A stretch of DNA of 64,000 nucleotides from Flavobacterium lacisediminis (GTDB lineage: Bacteria > Bacteroidota > Bacteroidia > Flavobacteriales > Flavobacteriaceae): contig NZ_JAPCIO010000003.1 in the NCBI RefSeq assembly GCF_025909975.1, positions 310,001 to 374,000 of the forward strand, given 5' to 3'. Position numbers and translations under genes: made by a program. Positions 19,871 through 27,575 of this stretch are shown here, piece after piece. Each line of letters begins with the position of its first letter. Position 1 is the stretch's first letter. The notes under the pieces are model-generated. The model was given only the letters and a program-made list of their open reading frames with translations, was not told the origin of the DNA and ran no database searches.

Positions 19871-20362
19871 TTATTTACTTTGAGAGATAATTACAGCATC
19901 TTCGATATGGTAAATCCAATCTTCCACATCGGTTTCGTTGTATCTAAAAGTCCCTTTTAAAGTTACATACGTATCTGTTTTTAACTTTGGAAAAGCACCA
20001 CCTTTAAATTTGATACCCGCAATAGTTTCTGGTCCTGATTTTCCGCAGAAGAAACAAGCGGCGAAAACGTTTTTACTCAATGCATAATTTTTGTTATCGA
20101 TTGGCACAATGAATCCGCTCATGAAAACGGTTTTCTTTTGCATCATTTTCAATTTCATGTTCACTTGTGGAAATTCCACTTCGCCATAAGTTGCATGTTT
20201 CTTGCGAACGTATTTGATATCGCCCAACATTTTCCATGTTAGTGTATCTGCTGCTACTGATGTTTTAGTAGTAGCTTTTACAGTTGAAGTTGTGCTATCT
20301 GAAAAGCTCATCATCGAAATAAAAACGACTAAAGCTAAACTTAATTTAATATAATTACGCAT
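19871..20362 (-). CDS. Exported DUF3299-like protein with CFFCG motif
   Basis: 163 residues with an N-terminal export signal (MRNYIKLSLALVVFISMMSF). The mature domain contains MSGFIVPIDNK and ACFFCGKSGPETIAGIKF, then YVTLKGTFRYNETD. This pattern (GxxxP, CFFCG.GPE, G.L..N..D) is one I associate with DUF3299-type proteins, and the Cys pair could bind metal or be redox-active. The start overlaps the permease gene by 8 nt. In Pseudomonas aeruginosa, as I recall, DUF3299 sits in a Zur-controlled operon with the same kind of ABC pair (PA4063-PA4066). A zinc-related role is inference. Confidence 0.7.
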   Translation of the reverse strand: MRNYIKLSLALVVFISMMSFSDSTTSTVKATTKTSVAADTLTWKMLGDIKYVRKKHATYGEVEFPQVNMKLKMMQKKTVFMSGFIVPIDNKNYALSKNVFAACFFCGKSGPETIAGIKFKGGAFPKLKTDTYVTLKGTFRYNETDVEDWIYHIEDAVIISQSK

Positions 20363-21614
20363 TGGCTAATGTTTTTGAAATATTTAAATTGTATGCTTTT
20401 ACGGCTGGAATTAACGCAGCAATAAAGCCCACAAATATAGTTAGTAAAAATAGAGTTCCCTCTTTCTCCCAAATAAATTCGTATGGATTGAAACTCATTT
20501 TGAAATCTTCTTCAGCTGAGTTGGATAACATACTTAATCCTACTCTTCCCAAAATCGTACCAAAAATAAATCCAACTACACATAAAAGCAAACTTTCAAT
20601 CATTACCACTTTTAAAAGTTGTAGTCTTTTGGCTCCGTTGACACGCATTAAGGCAAATTCATTCTCGCGTTCTTTTAATGTGTTGTAAAGTGCGATGAAA
20701 ATCGAAATTCCTGAAATCAACATGATTCCGTATGCTAAATATTGTAAAGCTGAAATTCCAATTCCGAATAAAGAAAACAAACGATTGACTTCAATTGCTG
20801 GTGAAGCGACTTGCATTTTAGTATTTTGTGCGATGATTCTTGGCCAAGTTACAATTCCCATTTTATTGCGGAATTTTAGTAAAACAGCTGTGATTTCCAT
20901 ACCAGGTTCATCTAAAGTCATGTCGACTTCTTCATGATGTTCTTCTCCTTCTACATGAACGTGACCTTCTTCTCCATGTGCTGGATTTTCTGCTTCTTCG
21001 TGTCCGCCGTGCATTTGCCAAACACTTGGAATCGTACATAAAATCAAATTATCTACTACTTTCCCTGTTGGTTTTGCAATTCCGACAACTTTGTAGGCAT
21101 AATGGTCATGAACTTCTCCTTCAGCAGCATCACCATGAGAACCGAAGAACTCATCTCCAATTTTTAAGCTTAATTTTTTAGCAATATCACTTCCGATTAC
21201 GACTTCGAAATTCTTTTCGAAAAGTTTTCCTTCGGAAATTTTTGCTCCATATTTTTCTAAATAATCAGGCGTTGTTCCTAAGATTTTATAACCGCGATAA
21301 TTATCTCCAAATGCTAACGGAATCGCTTTTTGAACAAACGGATGTTGCATCCAAACTTTTGCAGAATCGTAACTAATATTTCCTGTAGGAGAATCTACTT
21401 GATACACCGAAGACAATATCAATTGCAACGGACTTCCTTGCGCGCCCATTACCAAATCAACTCCGTCAATATTGCTTGAAAATTTTTCTTCAAATTGTTT
21501 TTCGACTAAAACTAAAGTCGTAATAATCGCAACACTTGAGGTTAGCAAAATAACACTCAAGATGGTATTTAATGGTTTAAACCATATATTTTTCCATGCT
21601 AATTTTGCTATCAT
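20355..21614 (-). CDS. ABC transporter permease (FtsX/MacB type) with His-rich periplasmic loop
   Basis: 419 residues with one N-terminal membrane segment (about 15-37), a periplasmic domain (about 40-275) and three C-terminal segments. The last contain the FtsX motif YNTLKERENEFALMRVNGAK. The periplasmic domain has an unusual His/Glu-rich stretch at residues 159-171 and 202-228, with seven histidines in the latter (MHGGHEEAENPAHGEEGHVH, then EGEEHHEEVD). This looks like a metal-binding loop. The gene overlaps the ATPase stop by 4 nt and the DUF3299-like gene by 8 nt, so the three form one unit. Confidence 0.88.
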   Translation of the reverse strand: MIAKLAWKNIWFKPLNTILSVILLTSSVAIITTLVLVEKQFEEKFSSNIDGVDLVMGAQGSPLQLILSSVYQVDSPTGNISYDSAKVWMQHPFVQKAIPLAFGDNYRGYKILGTTPDYLEKYGAKISEGKLFEKNFEVVIGSDIAKKLSLKIGDEFFGSHGDAAEGEVHDHYAYKVVGIAKPTGKVVDNLILCTIPSVWQMHGGHEEAENPAHGEEGHVHVEGEEHHEEVDMTLDEPGMEITAVLLKFRNKMGIVTWPRIIAQNTKMQVASPAIEVNRLFSLFGIGISALQYLAYGIMLISGISIFIALYNTLKERENEFALMRVNGAKRLQLLKVVMIESLLLCVVGFIFGTILGRVGLSMLSNSAEEDFKMSFNPYEFIWEKEGTLFLLTIFVGFIAALIPAVKAYNLNISKTLANA

Positions 21615-22240
21615 ATCAAGGTAATTTTATTGATAAATCTTTCTTTAATTCGGTTATCATGCGTAACGATTAGCAAAGCTGCTTTGTGTTCTTTTGATAA
21701 AGAAGTTAGCAATTCGATTACTTTTTCTGCATTTTTATCATCTAAACTTGATGTGGGTTCGTCAGCTAACAACACTTTTGGTTCGTTCATTAACGCTCGT
21801 GCAATTGAAACACGTTGTTGTTGTCCAATACTTAGCTGCGATGGTAATTTAGACGCTTGGTTTTCGATTCCCAATTGTTCTAATAATTTCTTAGCTCTTT
21901 TAGTATGTTTTTTACCCGTTGCCAACCAACTAGCCATTTCTAAATTTTCCAAAACCGATAAAGCGCCAATGAAATGTGATTTTTGAAAAACCACTCCAAT
22001 ATGCTTTCCACGAAATTTATCGGTTGCTTTTTCAGAAAGTGTTACAATATCGGTTTTATCGATTTCAATTGCGCCTGTTTTGGGTTTTAACAAGCCTGCT
22101 AAAATATGTAAATAGGTGGTTTTTCCTTTCCCAGAATCACCTGTAATCAACAAAGTGCTTCCTGCTTCACAATACAAATCGGGCATGTGAAAGACTTGGT
22201 CTTTTGAGTAGGAAAAAGTGATGTTTTTGGTGCTAATCAT
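21611..22240 (-). CDS. ABC transporter ATP-binding protein (LolD/MacB type)
   Basis: 209-residue ATPase. Walker A is GDSGKGKTT (34-42), the signature is LSIGQQQRVSIARAL and Walker B is VLLADEPTSSLDDKN, with the switch His in LIVTHD. Size and sequence fit the LolD/FtsE/MacB class that partners with FtsX-like permeases to move or release envelope molecules. It is the first gene of the three-gene leftward unit. Confidence 0.92.
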   Translation of the reverse strand: MISTKNITFSYSKDQVFHMPDLYCEAGSTLLITGDSGKGKTTYLHILAGLLKPKTGAIEIDKTDIVTLSEKATDKFRGKHIGVVFQKSHFIGALSVLENLEMASWLATGKKHTKRAKKLLEQLGIENQASKLPSQLSIGQQQRVSIARALMNEPKVLLADEPTSSLDDKNAEKVIELLTSLSKEHKAALLIVTHDNRIKERFINKITLI

Positions 22241-22311
22241 AGTTCAACGAACATTAATTTTAGTGTTGCAAGATAAGAAATTGGTTAGAAAAATTTCTTA
22301 AATAATTTCTA

Positions 22312-22345
22312 ATAAAAAACCTTGTGATTTACTTTCATCACAAGG
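22312..22345 (-). terminator. Terminator after the superoxide dismutase gene
   Basis: On the minus strand a perfect 9-bp stem (CCTTGTGAT and ATCACAAGG, 8-nt loop) is followed by TTTTTTATT. It is 24 nt after the dismutase stop codon. Confidence 0.85.
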
Positions 22346-22368
22346 CATTTATATTTTAATTTTAAATA

Positions 22369-23367
22369 CTATTCTTCATCATGAGTACACAATCCAACAA
22401 TAGTATGAAAAGTGTCGTGTAAACCATTTAAAGCTTTAGTGATTTTTGCATCAGCTGCTTTCGATTTTACTAATTTATCCAACGCTTTACTGTCTTTAGC
22501 TAATTTATTTACCGCAGCCACAATTTCTTTTTTATTGAATTCTGCTGGAATTTTAGCCATTTTTAAAGCATTTGCTTTTTCAGCCATTTCAGCGCTTCTT
22601 TCTTTGATAGGTTGCAAATTCCCTTCTTCACTTGGATGGAAAGTTTGCGACATCACTTTGTGAAACGTTTTGATTTCTGGCCAAGAAGCAAAAGTGTCAG
22701 GTTTTGGCATTGCTGCCTTGTATCTTTTGCTTACTTCTGTCCAGTTTACTACATTCCATAAAGCAGATAAATAATCGCCTCTTTTGTTTTGGTATTTTAA
22801 GTAATACGCATGTTCCCAAACATCAATTCCGAAGATTGGCGTTCCTTTTACTTCCGCAATATCCATTAATGGATTGTCTTGATTTGGAGTTGAACTCACT
22901 ACTAATTTCCCTTCTTTAGTTACAACCAACCAAGCCCAACCTGAACCAAAACGACTTGCTCCAGCAGCATTTAATTTTTCTTTCAACACATCAAAACTTC
23001 CAAAAGTTTCAATTACTGCTTTTTCTAATTCGGCAGACATCTTAGTGTTTTTCTCAGGTGTTAATACCGACCAAAACAATTCATGATTGTAATGTCCACC
23101 TGCATTGTTACGAACAACTGCTGGCATAGTAGAAACTTTTGCAAAAATTTCGTTTAAACTTAATTTTTCATCAGCTGTTCCTGCTAAAGCCGTATTTAGA
23201 TTTTTAACATAAGCCGCATGGTGCTTACTGTAATGAATTTCCATAGTTTGCGCATCTACAAATGGCTCCAAAGCATTATACGCATAAGGCAAAGCTTTTT
23301 GTGTAAATTGAGCCGATGCTGTTAATGTTACTAAAAGTGTGGCAACTAAAAGTTTTATATTTTTCAT
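22369..23367 (-). CDS. Exported Mn/Fe superoxide dismutase with C-terminal helical extension
   Basis: 332 residues with a signal peptide (MKNIKLLVATLLVTLTASAQ), which predicts a periplasmic or surface enzyme dismuting superoxide. The SOD domain spans about 24-218, with metal ligands His45 (MEIHYSKHHAAYV), His95 (GHYNHELFW), Asp182 and His186 (DVWEHAYYLKY). Gly in NNAGGHYNH and Gln in NQDNPLMD match the Mn-type pattern, so Mn or cambialistic use is likely. Residues about 228-332 form an extra alpha-helical domain with FHKVMSQTFHPSEEGN and HDTFHTIVGLC. The domain has no equivalent in ordinary SODs of about 200 residues. The HxxxH spacing there could bind metal or heme, but this is not established. 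Confidence 0.92.
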   Translation of the reverse strand: MKNIKLLVATLLVTLTASAQFTQKALPYAYNALEPFVDAQTMEIHYSKHHAAYVKNLNTALAGTADEKLSLNEIFAKVSTMPAVVRNNAGGHYNHELFWSVLTPEKNTKMSAELEKAVIETFGSFDVLKEKLNAAGASRFGSGWAWLVVTKEGKLVVSSTPNQDNPLMDIAEVKGTPIFGIDVWEHAYYLKYQNKRGDYLSALWNVVNWTEVSKRYKAAMPKPDTFASWPEIKTFHKVMSQTFHPSEEGNLQPIKERSAEMAEKANALKMAKIPAEFNKKEIVAAVNKLAKDSKALDKLVKSKAADAKITKALNGLHDTFHTIVGLCTHDEE

Positions 23368-23456
23368 GTTGTATTAATTTTTGATAAAAATACAGCTTAT
23401 CAGTTAGATAAAAAACTACCAAATCTTAAAATTTCCATAATTCTGAAATTTAAATT

Positions 23457-24140
23457 TTAGAAAATCCCTTCATCCTGAAAACTCAAATAACCATTTTCAG
23501 TAATAATAAGATGATCTAAAACCTGGATTTCTAAAGTTTGGCCTGCTTCTTTTATTCTTTTGGTAATCTTTAAATCAGCTTCGCTTGCCATTAATTTTCC
23601 TGATGGATGATTATGAGAAAGAATTAAACCCGTTGCATTTTGCTCGAAAGCTATTTTGAAAATTATGCGAATATCCACGACTGTACCTGTGATTCCGCCT
23701 TTTGAGAGTTGGGCTTTGTAGATGACTTTATTGGAATTATTGAGATACAATACCCAAAATTCTTCGTGAGGCAATTCGCCAATAATTGGTTGCATGATAT
23801 CGAAAACTGCTTTACTGGAAGTGATTTTTTTGAGTTCAATAACGTCTTCGGCCCTGCGTCTTCTTCCTAATTCTAATGCTGCAGCAATAGAAATAGCTTT
23901 AGCTTCACCAATTCCTTTGAATTGCATAAGTTGGGAAACCGACATTTTTCCTAAAGTATTCAGATTGTTTTCGGAGGAAGCTAAAATGCGTTGACACAAT
24001 TGCACGGCGCTCTCATTACGAGAACCGGAACCAATTAAAATAGCAAGTAATTCGGAATCAGATAAGGTAGATTTACCTTTAAGAAGAAACTTTTCACGTG
24101 GGCGATCGTCTTCAGCCCATTGATTGATTGGCGTGTACAT
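23457..24140 (-). CDS. radC: RadC-family JAB-domain protein
   Basis: 227 residues. An N-terminal helix-hairpin-helix region (QLMQFKGIGEAKAISIAAAL, 70-89) is followed by the JAMM/MPN+ domain with SHNHPSG (His176, His178) and Asp189. A conserved glutamate is near 126, so the metal site is complete. Historically called DNA repair protein RadC; the true role is unsettled. It starts MYTPINQWAEDDRPREKFLL, normal for the family. Confidence 0.92.
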   Translation of the reverse strand: MYTPINQWAEDDRPREKFLLKGKSTLSDSELLAILIGSGSRNESAVQLCQRILASSENNLNTLGKMSVSQLMQFKGIGEAKAISIAAALELGRRRRAEDVIELKKITSSKAVFDIMQPIIGELPHEEFWVLYLNNSNKVIYKAQLSKGGITGTVVDIRIIFKIAFEQNATGLILSHNHPSGKLMASEADLKITKRIKEAGQTLEIQVLDHLIITENGYLSFQDEGIF

Positions 24141-24245
24141 AAAAATTTATTTTGGCGTTTATAAAAACAAAGTAAATTAATTTTTTAAACACCTCAAAAT
24201 AAATGGCTTAAAAATTGCGTTTAAATCAACAACAATTAATAAAAC

Positions 24246-24887
24246 ATGAAGCTAATTCTTCCTCTTCTTTTAATATGTTTTTCTTTTGGATGTAAAAAAC
24301 CCGAAACTAGTACTAAAAACATATCTGAATCAAAACCAGCAACTCAACTCATAGAAAACCCAACTGATTTCTATGAAAAACTATCTAATGCAGCGATTTC
24401 GATAATTGATCCTGAAGTGGTTTATACTCCGGATTATGTTGGGATAAAATATCCAAATGGTGATGTTCCTGCGAAAACTGGTGTTTGTTCGGATGTTGTG
24501 ATTCGTGCCTATCGAAAACTAGGAATTGATTTGCAAAAAGAAGTGCATGAAGATATGAAAGCTAACTTTACTTTGTATCCTAATTTAAAAAAATGGGGTT
24601 TAAAAACTACTGATAAAAACATCGACCATAGAAGAGTTCCTAATTTAGAAATTTTCTTTGCTCGAAAAGGAAAAACTTTACCTATTACGCAAAATCCAAA
24701 AGATTATAAAACGGGTGATTTAGTTACTTGGATGATTGGTGACAAATTACCGCATATTGGTATTGTAACGCACATTAAATCAAGCAATGGCAACCCAATG
24801 ATTGTGCACAACGTTGGAAGCGGACAAGTTTTGGAAGATTGTCTGTTCAGTTGGAAAATTGTTGGGCATTTTAGATATGGGAAATGA
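24246..24887 (+). CDS. DUF1287 lipoprotein
   Basis: 213 residues. The lipobox FSFGC gives Cys16 as the lipidated residue, so an envelope-anchored protein is predicted. The DUF1287 domain has DPEVVYTPDYVGIKYPNGDV, GVCSDVVIRAYRKLGIDLQK and TGDLVTWMIGDKLPHIGIVT, then IVHNVGSGQ. The conserved Cys, His and His order resembles NlpC/P60-like cysteine peptidases, to which I would relate it; activity is not proven. Convergent with the next gene (7 nt between stops). Confidence 0.85.
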   Translation: MKLILPLLLICFSFGCKKPETSTKNISESKPATQLIENPTDFYEKLSNAAISIIDPEVVYTPDYVGIKYPNGDVPAKTGVCSDVVIRAYRKLGIDLQKEVHEDMKANFTLYPNLKKWGLKTTDKNIDHRRVPNLEIFFARKGKTLPITQNPKDYKTGDLVTWMIGDKLPHIGIVTHIKSSNGNPMIVHNVGSGQVLEDCLFSWKIVGHFRYGK

Positions 24888-24894
24888 TTCTAAT

Positions 24895-25323
24895 TTATTC
24901 TTTTTCGAAATCTTTTCTACCGCCACTGAAAAATTTATCTAAAAAGTCTAAATCTATTTCTCTCGAATATAATCTCACAGTAATATCTTCTTTTTTTAAC
25001 TTCCAAAAATTAAAACTAATAATATATCCATAATCGGCCAGTGATTTAGAATAATAAATTTTTACTTTTTTTAATTCATCAATATCAAATTTTGCTAAAG
25101 TAGAATTGAACATTAAAAAACTTTTTCTTATTATAATTGATTTTTCATAAAACTCTATTGATTCTAATTTTAAAACAAAGTAAAGAGTAATTATGATTGG
25201 TAAACAAACCAGAATAATTTTCCCTTTTAAGTCGGGGATAAAAAACCAAGGTATCCAAGAGGATAAAGAAAAAAATAAAGTTCTTAAATAATCAAAAAAT
25301 CCAATTTCAATTTTATAAATCAT
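24895..25323 (-). CDS. Small membrane protein of unknown function
   Basis: 142 residues. Two hydrophobic segments (about 10-25 and 28-48, around SSWIPWFFIPDLKGKIILVC) are followed by a cytoplasmic beta-rich domain with SIIIRKSFLMFNSTLAKFDI. The layout, two membrane helices then a small beta domain, resembles bacterial PH-like membrane proteins, but I cannot assign a family. It begins 14 nt after mpl and may be cotranscribed with it. Confidence 0.75.
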   Translation of the reverse strand: MIYKIEIGFFDYLRTLFFSLSSWIPWFFIPDLKGKIILVCLPIIITLYFVLKLESIEFYEKSIIIRKSFLMFNSTLAKFDIDELKKVKIYYSKSLADYGYIISFNFWKLKKEDITVRLYSREIDLDFLDKFFSGGRKDFEKE

Positions 25324-25337
25324 AAATCAACGAGATT

Positions 25338-26693
25338 TTACTTTATCAACCCTTTCACCTCATCAAAATTCAATCCGCCGTAATTTCCTGAACTCATTAA
25401 TAGTAAAGCGGAGTTTTCTAAATTTTGGCTGAATAAAAAGTCTTTGAATTCGGCTGGATTGGTGTAAATGATTAAATCTTCTCTTTGGAACGATTGTGCA
25501 ATTTGGTCGTAGGTTACTTCTTCCAAACGCTTGATTTTTACTGCATCGGGCGAATAGAAAACAACAGCTACATCGGCTGCATCTAAAGCGCCTTGGTATT
25601 CTTTTAAGAACTCAGCATTTAAACTGCTGTAGGTGTGCAATTCTAAACAAGCAACTAATTTTCTATCTGGATATTGAGCTTTTACCGCTTTTGTAGTAGC
25701 TGAAACTTTACTTGGCGAATGTGCAAAATCTTTGTAAGCGACTTTATTGACACTTTCTGCAATTTTTTCTAAACGTTTTGAAGCACCTTTGAAACTGGCG
25801 ATGGCTTCGTAAAATTCGGATTCGTCAACGCCCATGCATTGGCAAATCCATTTGGCGCCGGCTAAATTGCTTAAATTGTGTGCGCCGAAAACTTCAATTG
25901 GCATTGGGCCTTCTGGAGTATCTAACAACGTGGTTCCGTTTTCTACTGTGTAACTTGGTGTTTGGTAAGGAATTTTTCGGATTGGATTTTCGGTTCCTTC
26001 GGCTACTGCTTTTACGGCTTCGTCTTCTTCATTATAGACTAAAATTCCGCCACGCGTGATTTGGTTAGCGAAAATTCTAAATTGTTCTACATAATTATCA
26101 AATGTTGGAAATACATTGATATGATCCCAAGCAATTCCTGATAATAAGGCGATATTGGGTTGGTACAAATGAAATTTTGGTCGCAAATCGATTGGAGAAG
26201 TCAAATATTCATCACCTTCTAGCACAATAAAATCATTATCTTCAGTTAAATGCACCATCGTATCAAAACCTTCTAGTTGTGCTCCCACCATATAATCCAC
26301 TTCGATATTGTGATAATGCATTACGTGTAAAATCATCGAAGTAATTGTGGTTTTTCCGTGTGAACCACCAATCACCACTCGGGTTTTATTTTTCGATTGC
26401 TCGTATAAAAATTCAGGATACGAATAAATCTTCAAACCTAATTCTTGTGCTTTTAACAATTCTGGATTATCCGCTTTAGCGTGCATTCCTAAAATTATCG
26501 CTTCGATATCCGTTGTGATTTTTTCAGGAAACCAACCTTCCTCGGCTGGCAACAATCCCTTTTTCTCTAAACGTGATTTTGAAGGTTCAAAAATTGCGTC
26601 ATCGCTACCAGTTACATGATATCCTTTGTTGTGTAATGCTAATGCTAAATTGTGCATGGCTGCTCCGCCGATTGCTATGAAATGTGTTCTCAT
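25338..26693 (-). CDS. mpl: UDP-N-acetylmuramate:L-alanyl-gamma-D-glutamyl-meso-diaminopimelate ligase
   Basis: Murein-recycling ligase that joins recovered tripeptide to UDP-MurNAc. The 451 residues start with a MurC-like Rossmann motif (HFIAIGGAAMHNLALALHN). The ATP site is GSHGKTT (110-116), followed by the Mur ligase central and C-terminal domains (FAHSPSKVSATTKAVKAQYP). The GAAMHNLA variant of the glycine loop separates Mpl from MurC (GIGGIGMSG). Normal length. Confidence 0.9.
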   Translation of the reverse strand: MRTHFIAIGGAAMHNLALALHNKGYHVTGSDDAIFEPSKSRLEKKGLLPAEEGWFPEKITTDIEAIILGMHAKADNPELLKAQELGLKIYSYPEFLYEQSKNKTRVVIGGSHGKTTITSMILHVMHYHNIEVDYMVGAQLEGFDTMVHLTEDNDFIVLEGDEYLTSPIDLRPKFHLYQPNIALLSGIAWDHINVFPTFDNYVEQFRIFANQITRGGILVYNEEDEAVKAVAEGTENPIRKIPYQTPSYTVENGTTLLDTPEGPMPIEVFGAHNLSNLAGAKWICQCMGVDESEFYEAIASFKGASKRLEKIAESVNKVAYKDFAHSPSKVSATTKAVKAQYPDRKLVACLELHTYSSLNAEFLKEYQGALDAADVAVVFYSPDAVKIKRLEEVTYDQIAQSFQREDLIIYTNPAEFKDFLFSQNLENSALLLMSSGNYGGLNFDEVKGLIK

Positions 26694-26763
26694 TATTTAT
26701 GTTGAATTGTTAAACTGTTAATTTGTTAAATCGATTAAACGATTCTTCATTTCAACAATTACA

Positions 26764-27453
26764 CTATTTGTTTTCAAATTCTCTTTTTAACTTATTTGCT
26801 TTTGTTTTGTCTTTCAACTTGTTCAAATATAAGTCATATAATTTTTCGAAGGTAGTTTTTGAATTACCAATTTCGTGCGCTTTTTTATAATGACTTTCAG
26901 CTTTAGAATAGCGACTAAAATAAACATCAATATATCCTTTTGCCAAATAGCCATCCACTTTTGAAAGCATCATTAATTCATCGGCATACTTTTGTGCTTT
27001 TTTCTCACTTCCGCCAATGATTCCTGGCAGTTCGATATACAACATTACTAATGCCCAACGTGTTTCGATATGTTTACTATCTAATTTAGCTGCAGTTAAA
27101 AACGATTCTTCTACTTCGTCAATCATTCCTAAAGCTTTGAATTTATTAGATTCTTTAGCTTTCATTCCCAATGCGCCACCATATTTGTACCAATAATTAG
27201 CGTTTTTGGGATAACTAACTTTTAGTTTTTTATAGTTAGTAATCGCTACATCCCAATCTTTTTGATGTCCAGCAATGTCACCAAGATATTCAATGGTTTT
27301 GGCGTGATTAGGTTGCGATTTTAAATGTTCTGAAAATAGTTTTTCAGCTTCGTTATATTTTTTTTGGGCATACAATTTCTCGGCCTTTTCAAACGTTGAT
27401 TGTGAAAAGACTGAAAACGAAAGCATTAGAAAAAACAATTGGATAATTTTCAT
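26764..27453 (-). CDS. Exported tetratricopeptide-repeat protein
   Basis: 229 residues with a signal peptide (MKIIQLFFLMLSFSVFSQ). At least three TPR-like helix pairs follow: FEKAEKLYAQKKYNEAEKLF (about 21-40), HAKTIEYLGDIAGHQKDWDV and NYWYKYGGALGMKAKESNKF. A later pair is at YSKAESHYKKAHEIG. It probably acts as a periplasmic scaffold; the partner is unknown. It is divergent from the macroglobulin gene, with 122 nt between start codons. Confidence 0.85.
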   Translation of the reverse strand: MKIIQLFFLMLSFSVFSQSTFEKAEKLYAQKKYNEAEKLFSEHLKSQPNHAKTIEYLGDIAGHQKDWDVAITNYKKLKVSYPKNANYWYKYGGALGMKAKESNKFKALGMIDEVEESFLTAAKLDSKHIETRWALVMLYIELPGIIGGSEKKAQKYADELMMLSKVDGYLAKGYIDVYFSRYSKAESHYKKAHEIGNSKTTFEKLYDLYLNKLKDKTKANKLKREFENK

Positions 27454-27575
27454 TTTTCAAAAATAGTGAAATGATTTTAGTTAATTTTACTTACAAAATG
27501 ATTTATATTAGATTTTTTAAAAATCGTCCCAACCTTTTCAAATAAATTACACTCTATAAATAGAAAATACACTTT

